A stretch of DNA of 64,000 nt, taken from Acidobacteriota bacterium (GTDB lineage: Bacteria > Acidobacteriota > Vicinamibacteria > Vicinamibacterales > UBA8438). Both the position numbers and the translations under genes were made by a program. The notes beneath the pieces were generated by a model. The model did not search any database. It worked only from the letters and a program-made list of their open reading frames with translations, and was not told the origin of the DNA. The stretch lies in contig VXME01000173.1 in the NCBI GenBank assembly GCA_009861545.1, positions 1-64,000 of the forward strand, in the 5' to 3' direction. Below are positions 45,021 to 52,475 of this stretch, piece after piece; position 1 is the first letter of the stretch; each line of letters starts with the position of its first letter.

Positions 45021-45132
45021 AATGTCGGCAGATACAGGCGGTTGTCGATCTTTCGGGGCGGACACGCCCCGAGCATAGCCCGGTGCGCTGGAGGAATCAA
45101 ATTGACGGCACGTACTCTTAACTGCCGACATT
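45021..45132 (-). promoter_or_regulatory. abiE promoter with flanking inverted repeat
   Basis: An 11-bp inverted repeat, AATGTCGGCAG (45021-45031) and CTGCCGACATT (45122-45132), brackets a promoter on the minus strand: TTGATT (complement of 45095-45100), 17 nt, TATGCT (complement of 45072-45077). This layout suits AbiEi autorepression. The right arm and the promoter are preserved in the relic at 29600-29668. Confidence 0.6.
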
Positions 45133-45140
45133 AAGGGACG

Positions 45141-47252
45141 TCACTCCGTCATCTCCCGTAGCATGGCCACGATCTCCTTCTCCACCTGCTGGATGTCGGC
45201 TTCGATCTCCTCCAGCGGGCGAGGCGGGCGGTACTCGTAGAAGTAGCGGTTGAAGTTGATCTCGTAGCCGACGAGCCCGACCTCGCCGTCCTGCGGATCC
45301 CGGCGCGTCGTGTCGATCCAGGCGTCGGGAACGTGCGGCTTCACCTCGCGCGCGAAAAACGCCTCTACGGACTCTCGTAGAGGCACGTTCTCCCTGTCGC
45401 GCCGCTCCGGATCCGGCTCGGGGCGACCCTCCCGGTCCCGGCAGATCTCCGCCTCGTCATTGCGCTGGGACAGGGCCGAGAGGATGGCTTTCTTGATGGG
45501 CGCGGCGAGCTTGAGCTCCGCCGCTCCGGCCGCCTGAGAGAGTGCCGCCTCGAAATCCGCCCGGTCCAGAAACAGCTTATCCGGAAGCCGCGCAACCAGG
45601 GCTCGGATGGCGTCCTGCTGCTCCCGGCCCGCCGCCTCGTCCCGGACCCTGGCCTCGCCCCGCTTGCGCGACACGGCGAGGTTGACGAAGGCACGCTCAT
45701 CGTCGAGCCGCGCGATCCGTTCGGGACTGGCCTGGAAGTCGAGCCGGAGCGGCCGTTCGACGGTGATCTTGCGGAAGCCGAAGTGCGTGGTGGGGTAGAC
45801 GCGGCTGACGATGGTCTCGCGCTCCTCGCCGTCCCGCTCGACCTTGCGGGTGGCGCCGTCCTGGAAGTCGGCCAGCAGCCGCAGGACGTCCTGCTTCCGC
45901 TCGAACGGCACCTCGCGGCGCTTGGCGCCGAGGCTCTTGCGCAGCAGGACCCAGAACGAGGTGGCGTTGACGAGTTGGACCATGCCGCGCCGCTCCGCCC
46001 GCTTGCGGTTCGTCAGCACCCAGACGTAGGTGGCGATGCCCGTGTTGTAGAAGAGCTGCTCGGGCAGGGCGATCAGCGCTTCGAGCAGGTCGTTCTCGAG
46101 GATCCAGCGGCGTATCTCGCTTTCGCCGCTGCCGGCGTCGCCGGTAAACAGCGGCGAGCCGTTCATGATGATCGCCACCCGCGAGCCGCCCCGGCCCGAG
46201 TCCTTGACGTGGGCCAGCATGTGCTGCAGGAACAGGAGCTGGCCGTCGCTGATCCGCGGCAGCCCCGGACCGAAGCGCCCCGCCGCGCCCCGGTCGTGCT
46301 CGGCGCGCACCGCGTCCTGGTCGCGCTTCCAGTCCTTGCCGTAGGGCGGATTGGCGATCAGGTAGTCGAAGCCGGTCCCGCCGTGCCGGTCGTTCGACAG
46401 CGTGCTCCCGAACAGGACGTTCTCGGCGTCGCGGCCGTCCGCCGACTTCATGAAGAGGTCGGACTTGCAGATGGCGAAGGTCTCCGGGTTGACCTCCTGG
46501 CCGAAGAGGTGGATGTCGGCGTCGGGGTTCATTGCCTCGCCGCGGCGCTCGCCGTCGCGCGTCTCGCCGGCGGTGAGGTGCTCCTTGGCGATGGTGAGCA
46601 TGCCGCCCGAGCCGCAGCACGGGTCGTAGACGCTGAGCACGACCCCCCTGGTGCGCAGCCGTTCCTCGTCGCCGGCCAGCAGCAGGTCGACCATCAGGTG
46701 GACGACGTCACGGGGCGTGAAGTGCTCGCCGGGGTTTTCGTTGAGCGCCTCGTTGAACTTGCGGATGAGCTCCTCGAAGATCGTGCCCATCGCGGCGTTG
46801 TCGACCGCGTCGGGGTGGAGGTTCACCTGCGGGTCGCCGAACCGTTGCACGACCTGGAACAGGAGCCCCGACTCGTCGAGCTTGGAGATGGTGTTGTCGA
46901 AGTCGAACTTCTCGAGCACCTCGCGCATGTTGGGGCTGAACCCGGCGATGTAGTTGCGCAGGTTCTGGGCGATGTGGGGGGCATCAGCCAGCAGCTTCTC
47001 GAAGTCGTAGCGTGACGTGTTGTAGAACGCGAAGCCGGAGGCGCGCCGGAGCTGCGGGTCGAGATTGTCGATCTTGCCCGCGTACTTGGCCTGGACCTCC
47101 AGTACGCTTCGCTTGGTTGGGGCCAGCACGCAGTCGAGCCGCCGCAGCACGGTGAGCGGCAGGATGACGTCCTGGTACTTGCCCCGCTTGAAGGTGTCGC
47201 GGATCAAGTCCGCCACGCCCCAGATGAAGCTGACGATCTGGCTGTGGTTCAT
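45141..47252 (-). CDS. hsdM: Type I DNA methyltransferase subunit M
   Basis: 703 aa. N-terminal HsdM domain (FIWGVADLIRDTFKRGKYQD, FAFYNTSRYDFEKLL); SAM motif I VYDPCCGSGGMLTIAKEHL; catalytic NPPY in LIANPPYGKDW (N6-adenine type). ATG at 47252 with a weak ribosome site. About 110 C-terminal residues include EINFNRYFYEYRPPRPLEEI. First gene of the operon hsdM-abiEi-abiEii-hsdS-hsdR. Longer than many HsdM because of the C-terminal extension. Confidence 0.93.
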   Translation of the reverse strand: MNHSQIVSFIWGVADLIRDTFKRGKYQDVILPLTVLRRLDCVLAPTKRSVLEVQAKYAGKIDNLDPQLRRASGFAFYNTSRYDFEKLLADAPHIAQNLRNYIAGFSPNMREVLEKFDFDNTISKLDESGLLFQVVQRFGDPQVNLHPDAVDNAAMGTIFEELIRKFNEALNENPGEHFTPRDVVHLMVDLLLAGDEERLRTRGVVLSVYDPCCGSGGMLTIAKEHLTAGETRDGERRGEAMNPDADIHLFGQEVNPETFAICKSDLFMKSADGRDAENVLFGSTLSNDRHGGTGFDYLIANPPYGKDWKRDQDAVRAEHDRGAAGRFGPGLPRISDGQLLFLQHMLAHVKDSGRGGSRVAIIMNGSPLFTGDAGSGESEIRRWILENDLLEALIALPEQLFYNTGIATYVWVLTNRKRAERRGMVQLVNATSFWVLLRKSLGAKRREVPFERKQDVLRLLADFQDGATRKVERDGEERETIVSRVYPTTHFGFRKITVERPLRLDFQASPERIARLDDERAFVNLAVSRKRGEARVRDEAAGREQQDAIRALVARLPDKLFLDRADFEAALSQAAGAAELKLAAPIKKAILSALSQRNDEAEICRDREGRPEPDPERRDRENVPLRESVEAFFAREVKPHVPDAWIDTTRRDPQDGEVGLVGYEINFNRYFYEYRPPRPLEEIEADIQQVEKEIVAMLREMTE

Positions 47253-47288
47253 GTCGGGTCCGTTCCGAAATCGGATCGCCGGGCGCGG

Positions 47289-47693
47289 TCAGTCGTCGGT
47301 GATCTCGGCTTCGAGGATCACGGCAGCCTCTCTGCCGCCGAACGTCGAGGAGAAGACGGTCATGCCGGCGAAGTTGTACTCGGGCGGGGCCTCGTTCATC
47401 TCGCGCTGCATCGTTCCGGTCCGGTTCGTCGCGAGCAGGATGTAGCGGAAACGGCGACCCTCCGGGTCGAGCGTCATGATGACGACCGCTTCGCGACCGC
47501 CGAAGGCGGTCTCGCCGCCCTGGGTGCCGGCGAAACGGTAGCCGCGCGCTCCGGCCTCGTTCAACTCGTCCTGCATGGTCCCTGTGCGGTTGGTCGCGAG
47601 AAGCAGGTACTTCTCCGGCTGCTGAGCCAGCGCGGATGGTGCCAGGACGAGCAGGGTCACGGTGATTGCGATCGTCGCTTGGAGCTTGCGCAA
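47289..47693 (-). CDS. Exported protein with tandem duplicated domain
   Basis: 134 aa, TTG start at 47693 (AAGGAAACCCC before it). Signal RKLQATIAITVTLLVLAPSALAQQ. The mature part is two copies of one unit: YLLLATNRTGTMQDELNEAG...ETAFGGREAVVIM and YILLATNRTGTMQREMNEAP...SSTFGGREAAVIL. Probably two beta-alpha-beta folds side by side. Function unknown. It precedes hsdM on the same strand by 36 nt but is likely unrelated. Confidence 0.8.
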   Translation of the reverse strand: MRKLQATIAITVTLLVLAPSALAQQPEKYLLLATNRTGTMQDELNEAGARGYRFAGTQGGETAFGGREAVVIMTLDPEGRRFRYILLATNRTGTMQREMNEAPPEYNFAGMTVFSSTFGGREAAVILEAEITDD

Positions 47694-48018
47694 GGGGTTT
47701 CCTTCCTATTCAGGGAAGCACGTTCTACGGAGCCGTCGACGCCGTGCAGTCAATCTGCCCGCCTTCAATGCCGTGCGCGGAGCAACTTGGGAGCGTCGGA
47801 GACGTTCGGAGAGGATCCTAACGGACGTGCCGGGCGGCGGTCCGTGCCGTGGTCAAGGACTTCGTTCCCGGTACTCCCGCTCCGGGCGTCGACGCGTCAG
47901 CAGTTCCAGGAAACTTGGCTGATCGGGCCGCCCGTACCGAAGCCGTTCGTCTCGGTCCAGGATCGCCAGGCACCTCGTTCGGGTCCAGCAGCCCCGCTCG
48001 GCCGCCTCGACCTGGAAG

Positions 48019-48067
48019 GCTGGAGCCGGCGAGCGGACTCGAACCGCTGACCTGCTGATTGCGAATC
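48019..48067 (-). repeat. attachment-like copy of the tRNA-Thr 3' half
   Basis: Identical to 51738-51786 for 42 nt, then one mismatch and six more matches. It contains the tRNA 3' end, T-arm and anticodon-arm part, in the same orientation. This geometry is that of an att site left by site-specific integration at a tRNA gene. Confidence 0.85.
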
Positions 48068-48133
48068 CTGATGTAGCCTGTCCAACCACGTCCGGAGGTC
48101 AGCGTACGCGACTTCGGCGGGCGATTCGCTCAT
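48068..48133 (-). pseudogene. Gene start truncated at the att-like repeat
   Basis: ATG 48133 overlaps the stop of the nucleotidyltransferase gene (ATGA) and reads SESPAEVAYADLRTWLDRLH, then runs into the tRNA repeat. The third gene of a small operon was cut at the island end. I do not recognise the family. Confidence 0.55.
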
Positions 48134-48672
48134 CGCCGGTTCCTCACCCTCTCGTCGACGATCTTCGACACGAGTTCCCGTCGCCGCGCGTCGACGGTGG
48201 CCGTGTGCGGCAGCACCGTCCGGTACATTTCCAATGCCTGATCGGCGCTCGTGATCTCCAGTTGGTCGATCAAGACGCCGATGTCGTCCTCGTCGCTATT
48301 CCGGGCGGCGTCGATCTTCATCGCCAGCATGTGCTCCGCCGATGCGCCAGTCACGGCCAGGCCGGGCGTGTTGAAGACCGTGCGCGCCCGATCGTCCTTG
48401 GCCGGCGGCATGAACAGTCTGGCGTTCTCGTTGAGCCAGTTCGGGTCCAGATTCTCCTCTTCCGCTATCTCTTCGGCTGCGGCCAGCACCGCGTCCTTCG
48501 CGTACTCGATCCGAGCGTCGACGTCACGGGTTGTCCGCTCCCGACCGTAGCCGACGATCATCGCGCTGCCGCCGACGATGTAGAGCTGGCCCCGAATTCC
48601 GCGTGCGGCCAGCCTCGCCGAGAGCGTCTCGAACAGCTTCATGATGCGGTTGCGATCCAGGGACCCACTCAT
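48130..48672 (-). CDS. Nucleotidyltransferase-fold protein (DUF6036-like)
   Basis: 180 aa from ATG 48672 (ATG 48693 is possible). Nucleotidyltransferase core LYIVGGSAMIVGYGRERTTRDVDARI with the D-x-D pair, then GASAEHMLAMKIDAARNSDEDDI. It resembles DUF6036-type proteins found in toxin-antitoxin-like pairs. Downstream of the gene at 48.5-49.1 kb on the same strand. Located inside the tRNA-Thr island. Confidence 0.75.
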   Translation of the reverse strand: MSGSLDRNRIMKLFETLSARLAARGIRGQLYIVGGSAMIVGYGRERTTRDVDARIEYAKDAVLAAAEEIAEEENLDPNWLNENARLFMPPAKDDRARTVFNTPGLAVTGASAEHMLAMKIDAARNSDEDDIGVLIDQLEITSADQALEMYRTVLPHTATVDARRRELVSKIVDERVRNRR

Positions 48673-49090
48673 GTCGCTCACCCCCCCGGGCATCGAGGCA
48701 TCTCGGATCCGGCACCGCGCCGTGACGGATGAACGCTGCGGGCGCGAACGCGATCGCCTCCTTCACCATGGTCGGCGTCGTGGGCAGGATCCAGGTGATC
48801 TCCAGGAACCGCTCGGCTTCCTCCAGCCACGCTGGCGGCTGTTGCTGGTGGAGTTCGCACAGGTGCTCTACGGTCGCGGCCAGGAGCGCATCCCATCGGG
48901 TATCCGTAGTCGGGGGCCTCTGGTTCAGCACTTTCTGCTGTTTTTCTCGCCCGAGCGACCGGAAGTTCCGGGGCAGGTCGTGCAGGATCGCCCGGGTGAG
49001 GTCTGCGTCGGTCCACCCGGCGCGTATCGCGTCGGTGTAGTCGCTGAGTGCGACCCGGGCGGGCTCGCGCGGGTGTCGTGCCGCGTCCAT
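48524..49090 (-). CDS. Hypothetical protein next to the nucleotidyltransferase
   Basis: From ATG 49090 (or ATG 49132). Real-looking part: DYTDAIRAGWTDADLTRAIL, PAWLEEAERFLEITWILPTT, IRHGAVPDPRCLDARGGE. From about 48690 on, the frame overlaps the downstream gene and becomes Arg-rich, so the true end or a frameshift probably lies near 48690. Together with the next gene it may form a toxin-antitoxin-like pair (inference). Family not recognised. Confidence 0.5.
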   Translation of the reverse strand: MDAARHPREPARVALSDYTDAIRAGWTDADLTRAILHDLPRNFRSLGREKQQKVLNQRPPTTDTRWDALLAATVEHLCELHQQQPPAWLEEAERFLEITWILPTTPTMVKEAIAFAPAAFIRHGAVPDPRCLDARGGERHEWVPGSQPHHEAVRDALGEAGRTRNSGPALHRRRQRDDRRLRSGADNP

Positions 49091-49132
49091 CGTGGTCTGG
49101 TCCGCTCTCAACGTTTCCAGCCTACGGCTCAA

Positions 49133-49689
49133 CTTCGCCGCCGGTCAATGTGCGGCGAGCGTGCTCCAAGACACCGTGTCCGGGGTTGCGTTCGAGAACG
49201 CAAGCCCAACCGGCGAGCCAGGGCTGAGCGGCGACTAGGCATGGAAACGCGGCACGACCATGTCGCGGCCCACAGCAGCCGGTCCGACGTGGTGCTCGAC
49301 GCAAGAAGCGGGCATCCCCGGCATGCGGCACCTCGCGTTCAAGCGTAGCGACATCGCCCACGGCCGGGCCGGTCCGCGGGAAAGCCGCTCGCTCGGATCT
49401 GTGGGGGCGAAAGCCGAATGGCTGAGCTTACCCGACCATCCCCCGCGAGCGAGGCGGGCCGGTACCAGATCACGCACGTACCGGCGCCCGTGCGTTCTCG
49501 AGACCGTCGCATGGGACTTCGCGAGCCGGTGCTGCCGCGCTACGAGCGGATCTGTAGCCCATGATAGACTATGCCAAAGTGCAAGAGCTCGGGAATGCAA
49601 GGAATCGGATGACACCATCATCAGGATTTCAGGCCTACGCCTGTCAAATTGTCCAAGGGTGTTCTAAACCGAGATAGAGGAGCTACGCA
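49133..49689. other. Gap without a gene; start of AT-rich DNA
   Basis: About 550 nt with shadow frames only. The base composition shifts from GC-rich to AT-richer near 49555. The right end carries GAGGAG, the ribosome site for the next gene. Confidence 0.5.
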
Positions 49690-51090
49690 ATGGACGGGGA
49701 CACCTCGGTTGGTTCGGATGAAGAATCTACTGGGTCCACGCCTGTGTCCAGCAGCGACACTGTATCCAAGAACCGGGAGGCGGCTAGTCGCCTGATCGAA
49801 AAGGAGATTGACGGCCTAGTTGGACATCTTGATAGTCTCGGAGGGACCCTCCCATTCCTAATGGCGGCATTGGACGCTATAAGGGCGGGCGAGCGGGAGA
49901 AGCGGGATAAGTACGAAACAGACAACGCAATGGCCGTAGAGGAAACGGAAACCAAACGAACAGTTACGTTAACTGTAGAAGCTTTTGCGCCGTACAAGCG
50001 GTTGATAAAGCATCTCCAAACCGCTAGTCGCGCGACTGTCTTGCTTCCGGAGATCTTTGTTGTCGCGCTAGTCAGTCAGTACGACGCTTTCTTGGGCGGA
50101 CTCGTGCGTGCGTTGATGAAGGGTAGGCCGGAGATCGTTAATGCAAGCGGCCGTAAGATGCCGTTTTCGCAACTTGTTGGCTTTGAATCCATAGAAGCTG
50201 CGCGCGACGCAATAATATATGAGGAAGTGGAGGCGCTGCTGAGGAAGAGTCACGACGAGCAGTTTTCCTGGCTTGAGTCGACGTTCAAATTGAAGCTTAG
50301 GGAGGGGCTCCAGCAATGGCCCGATTTTGTTGAGCTAACAGAACGTCGAAACTTGTTTGTTCACGCGAGGGGTATTGTGTCTCGTCAGTATCTTGACGTG
50401 TGCCGTCGGCACAGGGTGCGCGTGGGCGAGGAAATGAAGCTCGGAAAGAAACTTCATGTTACGCCGGAGTACTTTGCTAATGCGCACGGCTGCGTGCTTG
50501 AGATCGGTGTGATGCTCGGCCAAGTTCTTTGGAGGAAGATGCTTCCGGACTCCTTGCTTGATGCGGATAAGCACCTGAATCGTGTTTGTTATGAGCTCTT
50601 GGAAGAACGTCGTTACGATTTGGCGGCGACTCTCCTGGACTTTGCTGCCTGCACTTTCAAAAAAAAGTTCGGGTCTGAAGAGTACCGACGCATGATGGTT
50701 GTCAATCGGGCGCAGGCATACAAATGGCTCAAGCAGGGTGGCAAGTGCGAGAAAATTATGCAATCAGAGGACTGGAGTGCATCGCAGGACTCGTTTAGGC
50801 TGGCCGACGCGGTCCTGAAAGACGACATCGAGGCCACAACGCAGATGATGAGACGTATCGGAGCGACAGATGAAGTTGTCACAAAGGAGTCGTATCGCGA
50901 CTGGCCGCTGTTTCGCGAGGTCCGTAAGCAAGAGGAATTTCGGAAAGCGTATCGAGAAATATTTGGCGAACCACTCGAGAGAGTCGAAGTGAAGGCTGGG
51001 GGCGACGGAGACGAAGACTGGCAGAACGGAACGCTGGCCGAGGAGGATGCGCCCGACAACGGGAAAGCGTCGCAGGGTCCGATTCACTGA
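49690..51090 (+). CDS. HEPN-like protein on a tRNA island, AT-rich
   Basis: 466 aa, ATG 49690 with GAGGAG 7 nt upstream. Not exported. An acidic Ser-rich start (1-25) is followed by helices (40-110), LLPEIFVVALVSQYDAFLGG (119-138) and WPDFVELTERRNLFVHARG. R220-x4-H225 fits the HEPN RNase motif R-x4-6-H, and the flanking helices fit a RiboL-PSP-HEPN-like fold. The C-terminal half is helical and TPR-like (LLEERRYDLAATLLDFAACT). Roughly 50% GC versus about 68% around it, so recently acquired. It may be a stand-alone anti-phage or abortive-infection RNase (inference). Confidence 0.7.
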   Translation: MDGDTSVGSDEESTGSTPVSSSDTVSKNREAASRLIEKEIDGLVGHLDSLGGTLPFLMAALDAIRAGEREKRDKYETDNAMAVEETETKRTVTLTVEAFAPYKRLIKHLQTASRATVLLPEIFVVALVSQYDAFLGGLVRALMKGRPEIVNASGRKMPFSQLVGFESIEAARDAIIYEEVEALLRKSHDEQFSWLESTFKLKLREGLQQWPDFVELTERRNLFVHARGIVSRQYLDVCRRHRVRVGEEMKLGKKLHVTPEYFANAHGCVLEIGVMLGQVLWRKMLPDSLLDADKHLNRVCYELLEERRYDLAATLLDFAACTFKKKFGSEEYRRMMVVNRAQAYKWLKQGGKCEKIMQSEDWSASQDSFRLADAVLKDDIEATTQMMRRIGATDEVVTKESYRDWPLFREVRKQEEFRKAYREIFGEPLERVEVKAGGDGDEDWQNGTLAEEDAPDNGKASQGPIH

Positions 51091-51737
51091 CGGTGGGCAT
51101 CGCAGTTGCCAACGGTGCAACGCATCGAAGCCGGAATCATCCAGGATTCGGTTCAGCCCGGTCGAAAGCAAAAAAGCGCCCGTGGCTCGTTGGCGGTTCC
51201 GCCGTGTCCACCGACACCGATCCGCGACTTTCGCCACAGCGTTCAGCCTGCGGTTGGAGACACGAACGCCGAGATCGCGCCGGTGGTGCCGACTCGGTCG
51301 TGGGGTGCGATCCGAGCGCCACCATGACCTTCCGGACGCCGGTGGCCCGGGTTCAGGTTCGACGAGGCACGCGCCCATCTGCGCCGCCCGGTACAGGTGC
51401 CGCCGGCTGGGTGGCTTTCGGGTCGTCGGCGGGGCCGAGGCGGTCGGCACCATGCGCAACGGGCACCTGAACCCATGCCAGCACGAGCTCGAGGGACTTC
51501 GGAGTCGACGGGTTCGAGCCGTCGACTGTCGTTCGGGCTCGAGCCGCCTCTCGTCGCCGGCCTCCACCTGATGATCGGTCGGGGGATGTCGTCGTCAGTG
51601 AGCCCTGGATGCCAGAAGGCGACTGTGCCGCGCCGCCACAGGATCGGGATCTGCACCCTATGTGCACCCTACGCGAGCAGGGGCCGCGACCGTAGCGTTC
51701 GGCGCGCGCCCGCAAATAACTGAAAAAAAGGAGAAAA
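51091..51737. other. Island tail with no convincing gene
   Basis: About 640 nt between the HEPN-like gene and the tRNA. Overlapping frames on both strands look like shadows. No integrase is seen. Confidence 0.5.
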
Positions 51738-51739
51738 GC

Positions 51740-51815
51740 TGGAGCCGGCGAGCGGACTCGAACCGCTGACCTGCTGATTACGAATCAGCTGCTCTACCAA
51801 CTGAGCTACGCCGGC
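51740..51815 (-). tRNA. tRNA-Thr (anticodon CGT)
   Basis: Reverse strand gives a full cloverleaf: acceptor GCCGGCG/CGCCGGC, D-loop AGCTCAGTTGGTAGAGC, anticodon stem CTGATTCGTAATCAG with CGT (reads ACG), T-arm GGTTCGAGTCC, and encoded CCA. The 3' side is followed by an island and a second partial copy at 48019. Confidence 0.95.
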
Positions 51816-51931
51816 TTCTCCTGCGCGAGGAGGAGGGTCGGAGCGCCGCTCGCTGCTGCGCGCCAACCGAAAATGTTAGCACAAGGCCAGGCCGCGCCGG
51901 CCGCCGAGCGCGGCTCGAAGCCGGCGCCGGC

Positions 51932-52327
51932 TCAGCCGGCGGTCGAGCGCCGCTCGAAGAGGACCCGCCCCTCGTCCGACAGCAGCACCCACAGGCCATA
52001 GCCCCCGAGCGCCGTGCCGAAGGGGAAGTTGAGCAGGTGCAGCAGCGACAGCACGACGGTCAGCATGCGCGCCCACGGCCGGTACGTCATCAGGCCGAAG
52101 CCGGCGGCGATGCCCGGCACCGACAGGGTCAACACGATCATCGTCAGCACCGTGCCGACGATGCCCACTATGGGGACGGCAATCCAGGCGTCGGGATCCG
52201 ACGCGGCGCCGAGGCCGATCAGGCCCGCTGCGCCGCCGAAGATGAGCAGGATCGCGAGCGCGGCGACCAGGCCGATGGCGCCGAACGCGATGTGGAAGGC
52301 GCCGAGAATCGTCACATGTCGTTCCAT
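51932..52327 (-). CDS. Small multi-pass membrane protein
   Basis: 131 aa, ATG 52327 with GTGGAG 6 nt upstream. Four membrane segments: [58 protein letters not shown] and [14 protein letters not shown]. No catalytic motif. Divergent from uvrA. Function unknown. Confidence 0.75.
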   Translation of the reverse strand: MERHVTILGAFHIAFGAIGLVAALAILLIFGGAAGLIGLGAASDPDAWIAVPIVGIVGTVLTMIVLTLSVPGIAAGFGLMTYRPWARMLTVVLSLLHLLNFPFGTALGGYGLWVLLSDEGRVLFERRSTAG

Positions 52328-52475
52328 GGATGGCTCCACCGTGAGCGTCATTGCCAGCGCGCGGCGCAGACTCCTAGAATAGCCTGTTGCCGTCGCCGCG
52401 CCGGGCGTCGCCGTGGCGGTCGTCTCGTCCGTCGAGCCCCGGGCGCGCGGCGCGTGCCGCGGCGGGGTCGCCACC

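Noticed and set aside
51091-51737. Overlapping frames between the HEPN-like gene and tRNA-Thr
   Set aside because: No ribosome sites, no recognisable motif, coding look in no frame; an integrase was specifically sought and not seen.
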